From positions 248,001 to 312,000 of the forward strand of contig JANQNO010000002.1 in NCBI GenBank assembly GCA_028279555.1: 64,000 nt of DNA. The letters are read 5' to 3'. Shown here piece after piece: positions 23,933-31,714 of this stretch (position 1 is the first letter of the stretch; every line of letters begins with the position of its first letter). The notes under the pieces were generated by a model. That model saw only the letters and a program-made list of their open reading frames with translations. It was not told where the DNA came from and made no database searches. Source of the stretch: Sphingorhabdus sp. Its GTDB lineage: Bacteria > Pseudomonadota > Alphaproteobacteria > Sphingomonadales > Sphingomonadaceae. Position numbers and translations under genes: made by a program.

Positions 23933-24252
23933 GCTTCCAGGTCGGCCTTTAACTTGCTTAGTTTGCCGACCGCGGCCGCGGCATGGGGGCCGATCCATCT
24001 TTCATGAATGGCGTGGATCGGCAGCGGGTTCAAATGGTTCCAGCGTTCGCGGCCCTTGCGCTCTATGATAATCAGCTCGGCTTTCTCCAAAACGCCCAGA
24101 TGCTGCATCACCGTGCAGCGGTCATATTCGGGAAAATGCGCGCACAGCGTTCCCGTGGTCAGCGGCTGATCGCGCAGATCATCCAGTATCTGTCGCCGCA
24201 AAGGGGAGGATAGTGCCTTGAAAACGCTGTTATATTGATCGCTGATTGACAT
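23929..24252 (-). CDS. ArsR-family transcriptional regulator (paired with SRPBCC)
   Basis: The 107-residue winged-helix protein has the ArsR/SmtB helix-turn-helix (VFKALSSPLRRQILDDLRDQPLTTGTLCAHF with RCTVMQHLGVLEKAELI as the recognition helix, wing RKGRERWNHL). No metal-binding cysteine pair is present, which fits the non-metal ArsR regulators paired with SRPBCC (AHSA1-like) proteins. It is divergent from the SRPBCC gene at 24299. ATG 24252 coincides with the edge of a 20-bp palindrome, implying autorepression and a leaderless message. Its 3' end overlaps the convergent thioesterase gene by 4 bp. Confidence 0.85.
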   Translation of the reverse strand: MSISDQYNSVFKALSSPLRRQILDDLRDQPLTTGTLCAHFPEYDRCTVMQHLGVLEKAELIIIERKGRERWNHLNPLPIHAIHERWIGPHAAAAVGKLSKLKADLEA

Positions 24253-24270
24253 GTTATATTTATATAACAT
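24251..24270. promoter_or_regulatory. Palindromic operator between ArsR and SRPBCC genes
   Basis: Nine-base arms ATGTTATAT and ATATAACAT flank two central bases. For the ArsR gene (minus strand) a TTGATT box and TATAAA 18 bases apart place the expected transcription start at or beside the ATG, with TATAAA inside the palindrome. Binding would block both the regulator and the SRPBCC gene on the other side. Confidence 0.55.
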
Positions 24271-24298
24271 AATATCCAGGCGAATCAAGGAGGAATCC

Positions 24299-24769
24299 AT
24301 GGAACTGAAATATACGGTGGCCGCCCGGATAGCGCGGCCGGTGGCGGAAGTATTCGAGGCCGTTGTCGATCCTGCGAAGCTTTCCAACTATTTCACCACG
24401 GGCGGCGCGACGGGACGGATGGAAACCGGCACAACCGTCATGTGGAAGTTCCATGACTTTCCAGGCGAGCATCCGGTCGAGATTATCGAAGTGGTTCCCG
24501 ACGAGAAGATCATACTGGAATGGGAGGCCCATGAAGGAGAGGGCGAAGACGGGGGCAGTGCCGGCTATATGATCCGGGCTGTCATGGAATTTTCGGTAAT
24601 CGACGGTGGCAAGCGCACGTTGATCCGGATTTCCGAACATGGCTGGAAAGAAACGCCTTCAGGCCTCAAGGCATCCTATGGCAATTGTGAGGGATGGATG
24701 CAGATGATGTGCTCGCTCAAGGCCTGGTTGGAGCATGGCATCAATTTGCGCGAAGGCTTTTACAAATGA
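24299..24769 (+). CDS. SRPBCC (AHSA1-like) protein
   Basis: The 156-residue protein is an AHSA1/START-like domain: MELKYTVAARIARPVAEVFEAVVDPAKLSNYFTT starts the ligand-binding fold and later EWEAHEGEGEDGG and TLIRISEHGWK follow. These bind hydrophobic ligands and often accompany ArsR-type regulators. The start is at ATG 24299 behind an AAGGAGG site. It is transcribed away from the ArsR gene at 24252 with a palindrome between, so ligand-responsive expression is likely. The ligand is unknown. Confidence 0.85.
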   Translation: MELKYTVAARIARPVAEVFEAVVDPAKLSNYFTTGGATGRMETGTTVMWKFHDFPGEHPVEIIEVVPDEKIILEWEAHEGEGEDGGSAGYMIRAVMEFSVIDGGKRTLIRISEHGWKETPSGLKASYGNCEGWMQMMCSLKAWLEHGINLREGFYK

Positions 24770-24782
24770 AGCTGAGCGCAGC

Positions 24783-25586
24783 CTAATCCACATAGTTCGC
24801 CGCGCGTTTCTGCATCTGGCTCATTACTGCCTCCATCTGGTTGGGCGTGCGGATCACGGCATCCTGCGCGATGCTCTCGGCCATCAGGATATCGTCTTCG
24901 GCGCGGTCGGGAAGCTTGTTGAACATGTCCTTGGCAAGCCGGATGGCATCGGGATTGCGGCTGGCAATCTCGGCCGCCATCGCCATCGCACGGGCATGCG
25001 GATCGGCATCGACATGGGTCGCAAAGCCGAGCGCGCGCGCCTCTTCGCCCGAAAATTCGCGGTTAGTATATGTCAGCTCGCGCAGCACATCGTCGCGCAC
25101 ATAGCCCCGCCACAGCGCATAGCCGCCCATATCCGGGACCAGCCCCCATTTCATTTCCATGATCGAAAGCCGCGCGCCGGGCGCGATAACGCGGATGTCT
25201 GCGCCGCTCGCAATCTGCAATCCGCCGCCAAAGCAGACGCCGTGGACGGCCGCAATCACCGGCATCGGAAGCTCGCGCCATAGCGTTGCGACATATTGGA
25301 AATCATTGGCATTGCCATTGGTGCGATCGGCGAGTTTCTGGGCCCTTCCGCCGCTTGGATTGGCTCCGCCCGATGCCGCCATACTGGCCATATCGAGCCC
25401 AGCACAAAAAGACCGGCCTTCGCCCGAAAGGACAACTGCGCGCACGCCTTTTTCTTCTTTTAGCTGTTTGCCTGCTTCAATGATGCCTTGAAACATTGCC
25501 GGATCGAGCGCATTCATCTTGTCGGCGCGGATCAGCCGGACATCGGCAATGTGGTTTTCGATCGATATGCTAACGCGGTCTTTCAT
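24783..25586 (-). CDS. Crotonase/enoyl-CoA hydratase family protein
   Basis: The 267-residue crotonase contains SGEGRSFCAGLDMASMAA (residues 54-71), VCFGGGLQIASGADIRVIAPGARLSIMEMKWGLVPD in the oxyanion region and EVAG-type positions. The usual second glutamate equivalent is in EMKWGLVPD. Enzymes of this family hydrate or isomerise acyl-CoA intermediates in beta-oxidation or related pathways; the exact reaction cannot be fixed from sequence alone. GAGG precedes ATG 25586. It converges with the SRPBCC gene 14 bp away. Confidence 0.85.
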   Translation of the reverse strand: MKDRVSISIENHIADVRLIRADKMNALDPAMFQGIIEAGKQLKEEKGVRAVVLSGEGRSFCAGLDMASMAASGGANPSGGRAQKLADRTNGNANDFQYVATLWRELPMPVIAAVHGVCFGGGLQIASGADIRVIAPGARLSIMEMKWGLVPDMGGYALWRGYVRDDVLRELTYTNREFSGEEARALGFATHVDADPHARAMAMAAEIASRNPDAIRLAKDMFNKLPDRAEDDILMAESIAQDAVIRTPNQMEAVMSQMQKRAANYVD

Positions 25587-25620
25587 GTTTTTTCCTCAAC
25601 ACTGAGTAGTTAAATTTGGT

Positions 25621-25711
25621 GTCACCCCCGGCTTGACCGGGGGTCTATGGACTAAAGCTGTGTTCAGCAACCCAATATCAGGCCATGGATCCCCGCTTTC
25701 GCGGGGATGAC
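25621..25711. repeat. Dispersed GTCACCCCCGG-type repeat
   Basis: Two short hairpins, CACCCCCGGCTTGACCGGGGGTC and GATCCCCGCTTTCGCGGGGATG (each just over 20 bases), are separated by about 45 bases. They lie in the gap between the crotonase start and the isomerase stop. A copy of the same family is at 34071-34157. They may also act as stem-loop ends for the converging transcripts. Confidence 0.6.
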
Positions 25712-25737
25712 AGGTAGAGTTTGAGCCGCAAGGGAAC

Positions 25738-26349
25738 TCACAATTCCCCCTTCAGTCTGGCTTCCACCAGAGGCAATTGGTCATTGCCGAAATACATGAA
25801 CTTTTCGTCGACGAAGATCGTCGGCGAACCATAGGCCCCGCGCTCGATAGCCTCATCGGTGTTGGCGCGCAGCGCGTCCTTGATCGCCTGCTCCTGCGTC
25901 TTTGCTGCCAAAGCCTCGCCATCGAGCCCGGCATCGCCCGCCGCGGCGATCAGCGTGGCCGGATCGTCGAGATTTTCGCCCTGCAGCCAGAAGCGCGAAA
26001 AGGCGGCCTTGGAAAAGGCGCGCAGCGCTTGCTGATCATCCTCGATCGCGCAGGCCATGCGCATGGCGAGTACGCTTTTTGCCGGATGGCCCGGCGGCGG
26101 GAAGATCAGATCGAGCCCCGCATGTTTGCCCCAATCCATCATGACGCGGAATGTGTGCACCAGCTTCGGATTGTCGAGCTGCGCGCGCGATTCATACACG
26201 CCCTGATTGACGGCATTGAATATCCCGCCGACCAGCACCGGGCGCAGATGCGCCGTCACGCCGGTGCACTCCTCCACGCCGGCGAGGTTAGCGAAAGCGA
26301 TAAACGTCCAGGGCGAGGACAGGTCGAAGAAAAATTCGAGTCTGCTCAT
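25738..26349 (-). CDS. 2-hydroxychromene-2-carboxylate isomerase-like DsbA-fold protein
   Basis: The 203-residue protein begins FFFDLSSPWTFIAFANL, the kappa-class thioredoxin-fold motif of 2-hydroxychromene-2-carboxylate isomerase and glutathione transferase kappa relatives, and ends with YGSPTIFVDEKFMYFGNDQLPLVEARL. It should bind glutathione and isomerise or transfer to hydroxychromene-like substrates in aromatic degradation. It overlaps the upstream thioesterase by four bases (ATGA), so they share a transcript. The aromatic substrate is inferred from family only. Confidence 0.85.
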   Translation of the reverse strand: MSRLEFFFDLSSPWTFIAFANLAGVEECTGVTAHLRPVLVGGIFNAVNQGVYESRAQLDNPKLVHTFRVMMDWGKHAGLDLIFPPPGHPAKSVLAMRMACAIEDDQQALRAFSKAAFSRFWLQGENLDDPATLIAAAGDAGLDGEALAAKTQEQAIKDALRANTDEAIERGAYGSPTIFVDEKFMYFGNDQLPLVEARLKGEL

Positions 26350-26795
26350 ACCGTTTCCTCTTCCGCTCTCGCATCAAAATCGCGAAACACTTTGCCGGTC
26401 CATTCCGGCAGGGGAACCGGACGATGCGTTTCCAGATCAACATGCACGCTGATCAGCTCAACCTGCGCGCGCAAATCGTCTCGGCCATCGTCATGCACCC
26501 CGTGTATCTCGACCAGCTGCGTCATGCTCGTATTGCCGACCTTGATGGTGCGCGCCATCACCTCGATCATCTCGTCGGGCCGGACCGGCGCTTCGAACAG
26601 CACTGTCGCCTTGCGCACATGAAATTCGAGGGGTTCGTCCGGTTGCTGGCCGCGCAGATCGGCAACGCGCCAATATTCGGTGATCGCAATATCGGCATAG
26701 TCGAGATAGCGCGCATTGAAGACAACGCCCTGCAAGTCGGTTTCCGAATAGCGGACGCGAAAACGGTGATGGAAGGCAAAATCGCTGCGGGGCAT
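26346..26795 (-). CDS. 4HBT-family acyl-CoA thioesterase
   Basis: The 149-residue hotdog protein has RVRYSETDLQGVVFNARYLDYADIAITEYWR (residues 12-42), the 4-hydroxybenzoyl-CoA/YbgC-like motif where the Asp/Glu-Thr-Asp positions act in catalysis. It would cleave an acyl-CoA thioester. Its stop overlaps the start of the isomerase gene, so the two form a coupled pair; a DUF2721 gene lies upstream in the same direction. Confidence 0.85.
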   Translation of the reverse strand: MPRSDFAFHHRFRVRYSETDLQGVVFNARYLDYADIAITEYWRVADLRGQQPDEPLEFHVRKATVLFEAPVRPDEMIEVMARTIKVGNTSMTQLVEIHGVHDDGRDDLRAQVELISVHVDLETHRPVPLPEWTGKVFRDFDARAEEETV

Positions 26796-26861
26796 GTCTG
26801 AGCGATGCCGGATCGGCGCGATTCAGGCAAGGCTGCCGTTAGGGAAGGTGGCCAAACGCGG

Positions 26862-27302
26862 TTATTGGCGCTCGAGCAGTTCCATCGGCACATGAATGGT
26901 GCGGATCGCCAGCCTGACCTCGAACAGGAACAGCGCCAGCGATGAAAGCAAGAGCAGCATGGCAATGATGAAGGATGCGGCAATGGGCAGATTGAGCCCA
27001 TCCTGCCCGGAGCCCAGCAGGAACAGCAGCGCCACCATCAGGCATACGACAATCCCGCACGCTACGCAGAGCGCAATCGACCAGTTGATGACATCCATCC
27101 TGCGGTCGAGAATCCGCAATTCGGCCACCAGCCGCCGATGCTCCTCGCCCTTGGTCTTCGGATGCAGCTCCATCAGATGCCGGGACCTGTCGACAACACG
27201 CGCCAGCCGCCCGGCGATGACACTGAGAAAGCTGGCCGTCGCAACGAGCAGGAAGGCTGGAGCGAGCGCGATCTGTATGGTCTGGACCAGCGTATCCTGC
27301 AT
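26862..27302 (-). CDS. DUF2721 family membrane protein
   Basis: The 146-residue protein has three hydrophobic helices (IALAPAFLLVATASFLSVIAG at the start, WSIALCVACGIVVCLMVALLFLLG and IAASFIIAMLLLLSSLALFLF at the end) and a central segment GRLARVVDRSRHLMELHPK with RRLVAELRILDRRMDVI, typical of DUF2721. It is an uncharacterised inner-membrane family. It lies between the aminotransferase (about 10 bp upstream) and the thioesterase genes on the same strand, suggesting one transcription unit. Confidence 0.8.
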   Translation of the reverse strand: MQDTLVQTIQIALAPAFLLVATASFLSVIAGRLARVVDRSRHLMELHPKTKGEEHRRLVAELRILDRRMDVINWSIALCVACGIVVCLMVALLFLLGSGQDGLNLPIAASFIIAMLLLLSSLALFLFEVRLAIRTIHVPMELLERQ

Positions 27303-27312
27303 TGGGCTGGGC

Positions 27313-28524
27313 CTAGCCTGCCTTCGCTTCGCCGCCCGAGTTCACGCCCATCGATTGCAGATAGCGTTTGATGCCGCGCGCGGCCTGCCGGATACGCTGC
27401 TCATTCTCGACCAGCGCCAGGCGGACATAGCCCTCGCCCTCGTCGCCGAACCCGGTGCCGGGCGAGACCGCAACCTTCGCCTCGGTCAGCAGCTGTTTGG
27501 AAAATTCCATACTGCCGAGATGCGCGAGCTGCGGCGGCAAAGGTGCCCAGGCGAACATGCTGGCCTCGGGCGGCGGGATATCCCAGCCCGCCCGCGCAAA
27601 GCTGTCCACCATCACATCGCGGCGTTTCTTGTAGAGCTTGCGGTTATATTCGACGATATCCTGCGGGCCGTTTAGCGCGGCGGCGGCGGCCACCTGTATC
27701 GGCGTGAAGGCACCATAATCGAGATAGCTTTTCACGCGCGTCAAAGCGCTGATCAGCTTCTGGTTGCCGACCGCATAGCCGATCCGCCAGCCGGGCATGG
27801 TGTAGGTTTTCGACATGGAGGTAAATTCGACCGCGATATCCTTCGCCCCCGGCACCTGCAGCAGCGATGGCGTGGGTGTATCGCCGAAATAGATCTCGGC
27901 ATAGGCGAGGTCGCTGATCACCCATAATTTATGTTCGCGCGCAAAATCGACCACCTTCTTGTAGAAATCCAGATCCGCGACATAGGCGGTCGGATTGCTC
28001 GGATAGCCGATGACCAGCACCGATGGCTTGGGTACCGAATAGCTCATCGCATATTCAAGCCGGGTGAAGAAATCGGGGCCGGGCGCGGCGGGAATAGAGC
28101 GGATCGCCGCGCCGGCGATGATGAAACCGAAAGTGTGGATCGGATAGCTGGGGTTGGGTGCCAGCACGACGTCGCCGGGCGCGGTAATCGCTTGCGCGAG
28201 ATTGGCAAGGCCCTCCTTCGAGCCGAGCGTAACCACGACTTCGCGGTCCATATCGAGCTCGACGCCGAAACGGCGCTGATAATAGGCGACCTGCGCTTTC
28301 CGCAGTCCCTTGATGCCTTTTGACGCCGAATAACGGTGCGCGGCAGGATCGTTGGCGACTTCCGATAGCTTATCGATGATATGCTGGGCCGGTGCGCCAT
28401 CCGGATTGCCCATACCCAGATCGACAATATCCTCTCCGCGCGCGCGCGCCTCGGCCTTCATCGCATTGACTTCGGCAAAGACATAGGGCGGCAAACGCTT
28501 GATACGATAAAATTCTTCGGACAT
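27313..28524 (-). CDS. Class I/II PLP-dependent aminotransferase (AlaC/DapL-like)
   Basis: The 403-residue enzyme shows the PLP-lysine region FTSMSKTYTMPGWRIGYAVG near residue 240, the nucleotide-like YPSNPTAYV near 175 and the family AHRYSASKGIKGLRKAQVAYY. Similar proteins are alanine aminotransferases (AlaC) or LL-diaminopimelate aminotransferases; the exact substrate is uncertain. I placed the start at ATG 28524 (MSEEFYRIK); a longer frame runs into a PEPVEG-type repeat and includes an alternative ATG at 28554. Confidence 0.85.
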   Translation of the reverse strand: MSEEFYRIKRLPPYVFAEVNAMKAEARARGEDIVDLGMGNPDGAPAQHIIDKLSEVANDPAAHRYSASKGIKGLRKAQVAYYQRRFGVELDMDREVVVTLGSKEGLANLAQAITAPGDVVLAPNPSYPIHTFGFIIAGAAIRSIPAAPGPDFFTRLEYAMSYSVPKPSVLVIGYPSNPTAYVADLDFYKKVVDFAREHKLWVISDLAYAEIYFGDTPTPSLLQVPGAKDIAVEFTSMSKTYTMPGWRIGYAVGNQKLISALTRVKSYLDYGAFTPIQVAAAAALNGPQDIVEYNRKLYKKRRDVMVDSFARAGWDIPPPEASMFAWAPLPPQLAHLGSMEFSKQLLTEAKVAVSPGTGFGDEGEGYVRLALVENEQRIRQAARGIKRYLQSMGVNSGGEAKAG

Positions 28525-28556
28525 TGTCGGTCTTTCGATTGGCTGGGCATCCATAT

Positions 28557-28669
28557 ACCGTAGTGCTGAGCTTGTCGAAGCACGTTTTTCAACATTGCTC
28601 AAGACCGATAGTCGCCCTACGGTCATCGCCAGCTCTATCGTGCTGCCGGCTCAGGGCTGCGGTGCTGTT
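28557..28669. repeat. Interrupted PEPVEG-type palindrome upstream of the aminotransferase
   Basis: The left arm ACCGTAGTGCTGAGCTTG with TCGAAGCACG is separated from a degenerate right half ending CCGGCTCAGGGCTGCGGT by about 70 bases of inserted or diverged sequence. It lies in the gap between the two divergent genes at 28524 and 28724 and could influence their promoters. Confidence 0.6.
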
Positions 28670-28723
28670 ACTTAGCCAAAAGCTGTATCGCCTTGCCAGG
28701 GAGATGATGTTATCTGCCTTCTC

Positions 28724-30367
28724 ATGGCCGACGATAGCGATTCCTCCAACAGCCCCTTTCCCCCCGACAACATCGGTGAGATGGCCGAAAACCTTGCAAA
28801 AGGTGGTGCCAATCCGCTCGAAGCCTACAGCCATGCGCTCGATGCCTGGGGCAAGGTGCTCGAGCCGCTGGCCAAGGCGGGGCAGGACAAGGTCAATCCG
28901 AAAGACCGCCGCTTCAAGGGCGAGGAATGGGAGCATCCGGTCTTCGATCTGGTGCGGCAGGGCTATAGCCTGATGAGCGACTATATGCTGGGCGCTGCCG
29001 AGCAGATCGAGGGGATGGAGCCGGCGGAGAAGGCCAAGCTCAAATTTGCGGTGCGCACCGTGGTCGATGCGATGAGCCCGTCCAATTCACCGCTGACCAA
29101 CCCGGTCGCGCTAAAAAAAGCGGTCGAGACCAGGGGGGAGAGCCTGCAAAAGGGCGCGCAGAATTTGATGCGCGATATGCGGCGCGGGCAGCTGACCCAC
29201 ACCGATCCGGATGCCTTCGAGCTTGGCAATAATATCGCGGTGACGCCGGGCAAGGTGGTGCATCAGACGGATATGTATCAGCTGGTGCAATATGAGCCGG
29301 CAACCAAGCAAGTGTTTAGAACTCCATTGGTTATTTTTCCACCTTGGATTAACCGTTTCTACATTCTCGATCTGACCGCCGAAAAAAGCTTCATCAAATG
29401 GTGCGTCGATCAGGGCATCACCGTCTTTGTCGTCAGCTGGAAATCCGCGGACGCCTCGATGGCAGACGTTGTGTGGGACGATTATATCGGCGCGCAGATC
29501 GACGCCGTCGATGCGATCCGCGATGCGCTGGAGGTACCGTCGGTCAACGCGATCGGCTACTGCGTCGCCGGCACGACGCTGGCTGCAACGCTCGCCATCC
29601 TGCATGAGCAGGAGCGCGAGCATATTGTTGAAAGCGCAACCTTTTTCACCGCGCAGGTTGATTTTTCGCGCGGGGGGGAGCTTCTCAATTTCATAGACGA
29701 TAATCAGCTGGTGATGATCGATGCGCTGGTAACCGACGGCTATCTTGATGGGCGCTATCTGGCGCTGACTTTTAACCTGCTGCGCGGCAACGATCTCATC
29801 TGGTCGACCTTCGTGAAGAACCATCTGCTGGGTGAGGATTACCCGGCCTTCGACCTGCTCCACTGGAATGGCGATGTCACCAACCTGCCAGCGAAATGGC
29901 ACCGCGATTATCTCTGCGATCTCTACCGCGATAATCTGATGGTCGAGCCGGGACGGCTCAAGGCGCTGGATACGCCGATTGATCTGACCCAGGTGCAGAC
30001 GCCAACCTATGTGCAGGCGGGGATCGACGATCACATCGCGCCGGCCAAAAGCGTGTGGAGAATCCGCGACCATTTCAAAGGCCCGCTGAAATTCCTGCTC
30101 GCGGGCAGCGGGCATATTGCCGGCGTCGTCAACCCGCCATCTTCGGGCAAATATCAATATTGGCTGAATGACGATCCCAAGGTGAAAAGCCTTGAAGAAT
30201 TCAGCGAAGGCGCAAAGGAAATTCCCGGTAGCTGGTGGCCCGACTGGCTCGAATGGTATGAGGGGCACGGCGGCGGCAAGGTGAAGGCCACCGGCGCGCG
30301 CATCCCAGGCAAGGGCAAGCTCAAGGCGCTCGAAGACGCACCGGGCAGCTATGTGAAAACGCGGTAG
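28724..30367 (+). CDS. phaC: Class I poly(3-hydroxyalkanoate) synthase
   Basis: The 547-residue protein has the PHA synthase core. The lipase-like nucleophile box is IGYCVAGTTLAATLA near residue 280, where the cysteine takes the role of serine. Nearby are the WVRLSD-like region VSWKSADASMADVVWDDY, the IDDHIAPAKSVW aspartate/histidine region and GHIAGVVNPPS near the C-terminus. It polymerises 3-hydroxyacyl-CoA into storage polyester on granules. Its length suits class I (PhaC alone). It is alone here, without phaA/phaB, so its monomer supply must come from elsewhere. The ribosome site is weak. Confidence 0.92.
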   Translation: MADDSDSSNSPFPPDNIGEMAENLAKGGANPLEAYSHALDAWGKVLEPLAKAGQDKVNPKDRRFKGEEWEHPVFDLVRQGYSLMSDYMLGAAEQIEGMEPAEKAKLKFAVRTVVDAMSPSNSPLTNPVALKKAVETRGESLQKGAQNLMRDMRRGQLTHTDPDAFELGNNIAVTPGKVVHQTDMYQLVQYEPATKQVFRTPLVIFPPWINRFYILDLTAEKSFIKWCVDQGITVFVVSWKSADASMADVVWDDYIGAQIDAVDAIRDALEVPSVNAIGYCVAGTTLAATLAILHEQEREHIVESATFFTAQVDFSRGGELLNFIDDNQLVMIDALVTDGYLDGRYLALTFNLLRGNDLIWSTFVKNHLLGEDYPAFDLLHWNGDVTNLPAKWHRDYLCDLYRDNLMVEPGRLKALDTPIDLTQVQTPTYVQAGIDDHIAPAKSVWRIRDHFKGPLKFLLAGSGHIAGVVNPPSSGKYQYWLNDDPKVKSLEEFSEGAKEIPGSWWPDWLEWYEGHGGGKVKATGARIPGKGKLKALEDAPGSYVKTR

Positions 30368-30391
30368 GGAGCTCGGCAAGGGGGGACGGCC

Positions 30392-31393
30392 TTGAAAGGC
30401 TTGGGTTATCTGTTGATCGGGATTGGAGCGATCTACCTTGTGATTGCTTTTAACATGGATGTGTCAATATCCACCCCATCTACCTACGTTCCCGGCGTAG
30501 GAAGTATAGGTGGCGGCGAAGTGGCCAACCTGGATCTGATGGCGCGTCGCCAGAACCACCTCATCGTGGCCTCTCTGATCACCTTGATTGGCGCGCTCAT
30601 GGCAATCTTCGGCAAGGATGCAGGCGAAAACACCAAGAGTTTTTCCTCTGCGACTCCCGAACCCAAAGAAAAGACGTTCGAAGGCGAGCGATCATTGTCA
30701 TCCGATCCCTATCGGCTCTGGTTGGCGGACACATACGGAATCGAAAAGAACGAGCTATTCGATCAGTTTGTCTTTCAGGAAAAGACATATGACACGCTCG
30801 ATCAGGCGTTGTTGCAAGCCCATTCAATTGAAGAAGAAGCAAATGCACGGCGGCTTGCCGATCAGGAGCGCCGCGCAGCCGAAGCCGCTGAAAAACTGGA
30901 AGAACAACGACTGGCGTCTGAAGAGGCAAAGGCGCGATGGCAGGATCAAAAACCAAGGGTAATTGTCGGTTCTGCGTTGGTCGTGGTCCTTGCCATTCTA
31001 TCCTACTTCGTTTTTCGGGAATCGCCGCAAGAGCGTGAAGCTCGGCTGGAACGCGAACGGGAAGCACGGATGGAGCTTATCGAAAGAACGGAAGAGACTT
31101 TTGGTGTCAAAATTCCTGTCGATGCGACCGGGCTTGAAACCTTGGAGAATGACGGCACCTACTCCTATCTTTGTGACGAACAGCAGACGGGAAGACTGCT
31201 TAAGTTTCGAACCAACAAGTCTGAGAAAGACGTGAAGGAAATGTTCGCAGAAAGCCTCGGCGAAGGCGAGGCCATGTATGGGAGCTTGGCTGATCAGTAT
31301 GATTGGTCCTGGCGCAAGGATGGAATCTATTATGAGCTTTCATCATTCGAGGAAAAGCCGCCGATCGACGTGCATTTCTGCATGGTGGAATAG
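30392..31393 (+). CDS. Hypothetical membrane protein with coiled-coil middle
   Basis: The 333-residue product starts at a TTG (30392) behind AAGGGGGGA. Two membrane helices lie at the N-terminus (GYLLIGIGAIYLVIAFNM and LIVASLITLIGALMAIFG), then a soluble stretch, a heptad-like Glu/Ala/Arg coiled coil (about residues 140-190), a third helix (VGSALVVVLAILSYFVF) and a C-terminal periplasmic domain with two cysteines (YLCDEQQ and VHFCMVE). I recognise no family. It follows phaC by 24 bp but is less GC-rich, so linkage is uncertain. Function unknown. Confidence 0.6.
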   Translation: MKGLGYLLIGIGAIYLVIAFNMDVSISTPSTYVPGVGSIGGGEVANLDLMARRQNHLIVASLITLIGALMAIFGKDAGENTKSFSSATPEPKEKTFEGERSLSSDPYRLWLADTYGIEKNELFDQFVFQEKTYDTLDQALLQAHSIEEEANARRLADQERRAAEAAEKLEEQRLASEEAKARWQDQKPRVIVGSALVVVLAILSYFVFRESPQEREARLEREREARMELIERTEETFGVKIPVDATGLETLENDGTYSYLCDEQQTGRLLKFRTNKSEKDVKEMFAESLGEGEAMYGSLADQYDWSWRKDGIYYELSSFEEKPPIDVHFCMVE

Positions 31394-31454
31394 ACGGTCT
31401 GGTCAAGCCGGTTGCTCGATTGGCTGATGCCAAAATGCCCTATTCGCCTCCTCC

Positions 31455-31519
31455 CGTTCGCCCTGAGCCTGCCCAAAGGTGACCGGGCCGCAAGCATCGT
31501 GCTTCGACAAGCTCGGCCC
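31455..31519. repeat. PEPVEG-type palindrome between hypothetical protein and S9 peptidase
   Basis: The arms CGTTCGCCCTGAGCCTGCCC and GTGCTTCGACAAGCTCGGCCC are partially complementary, about 20 bases each, around a GC-rich loop. The 321-bp gap (31394-31714) contains this element and no gene. Confidence 0.5.
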
Positions 31520-31714
31520 CCAACTCGTCCGGCTCGCAATGCGTGATCTGAAAGATGTCGCGCCTTTCCATATGCTGACTCTCCGCAGGGGATTGCCTCT
31601 GCCTACGCCATCGCGGGGAGAAGCAAAAGCACAAGGGGTGATGGGCTTCGGCAATTGGCACTGGCTTATCGCGCCTGAGCTTCTTAAGGTCGGCTTCAAA
31701 AGAAGGAGTTACCC

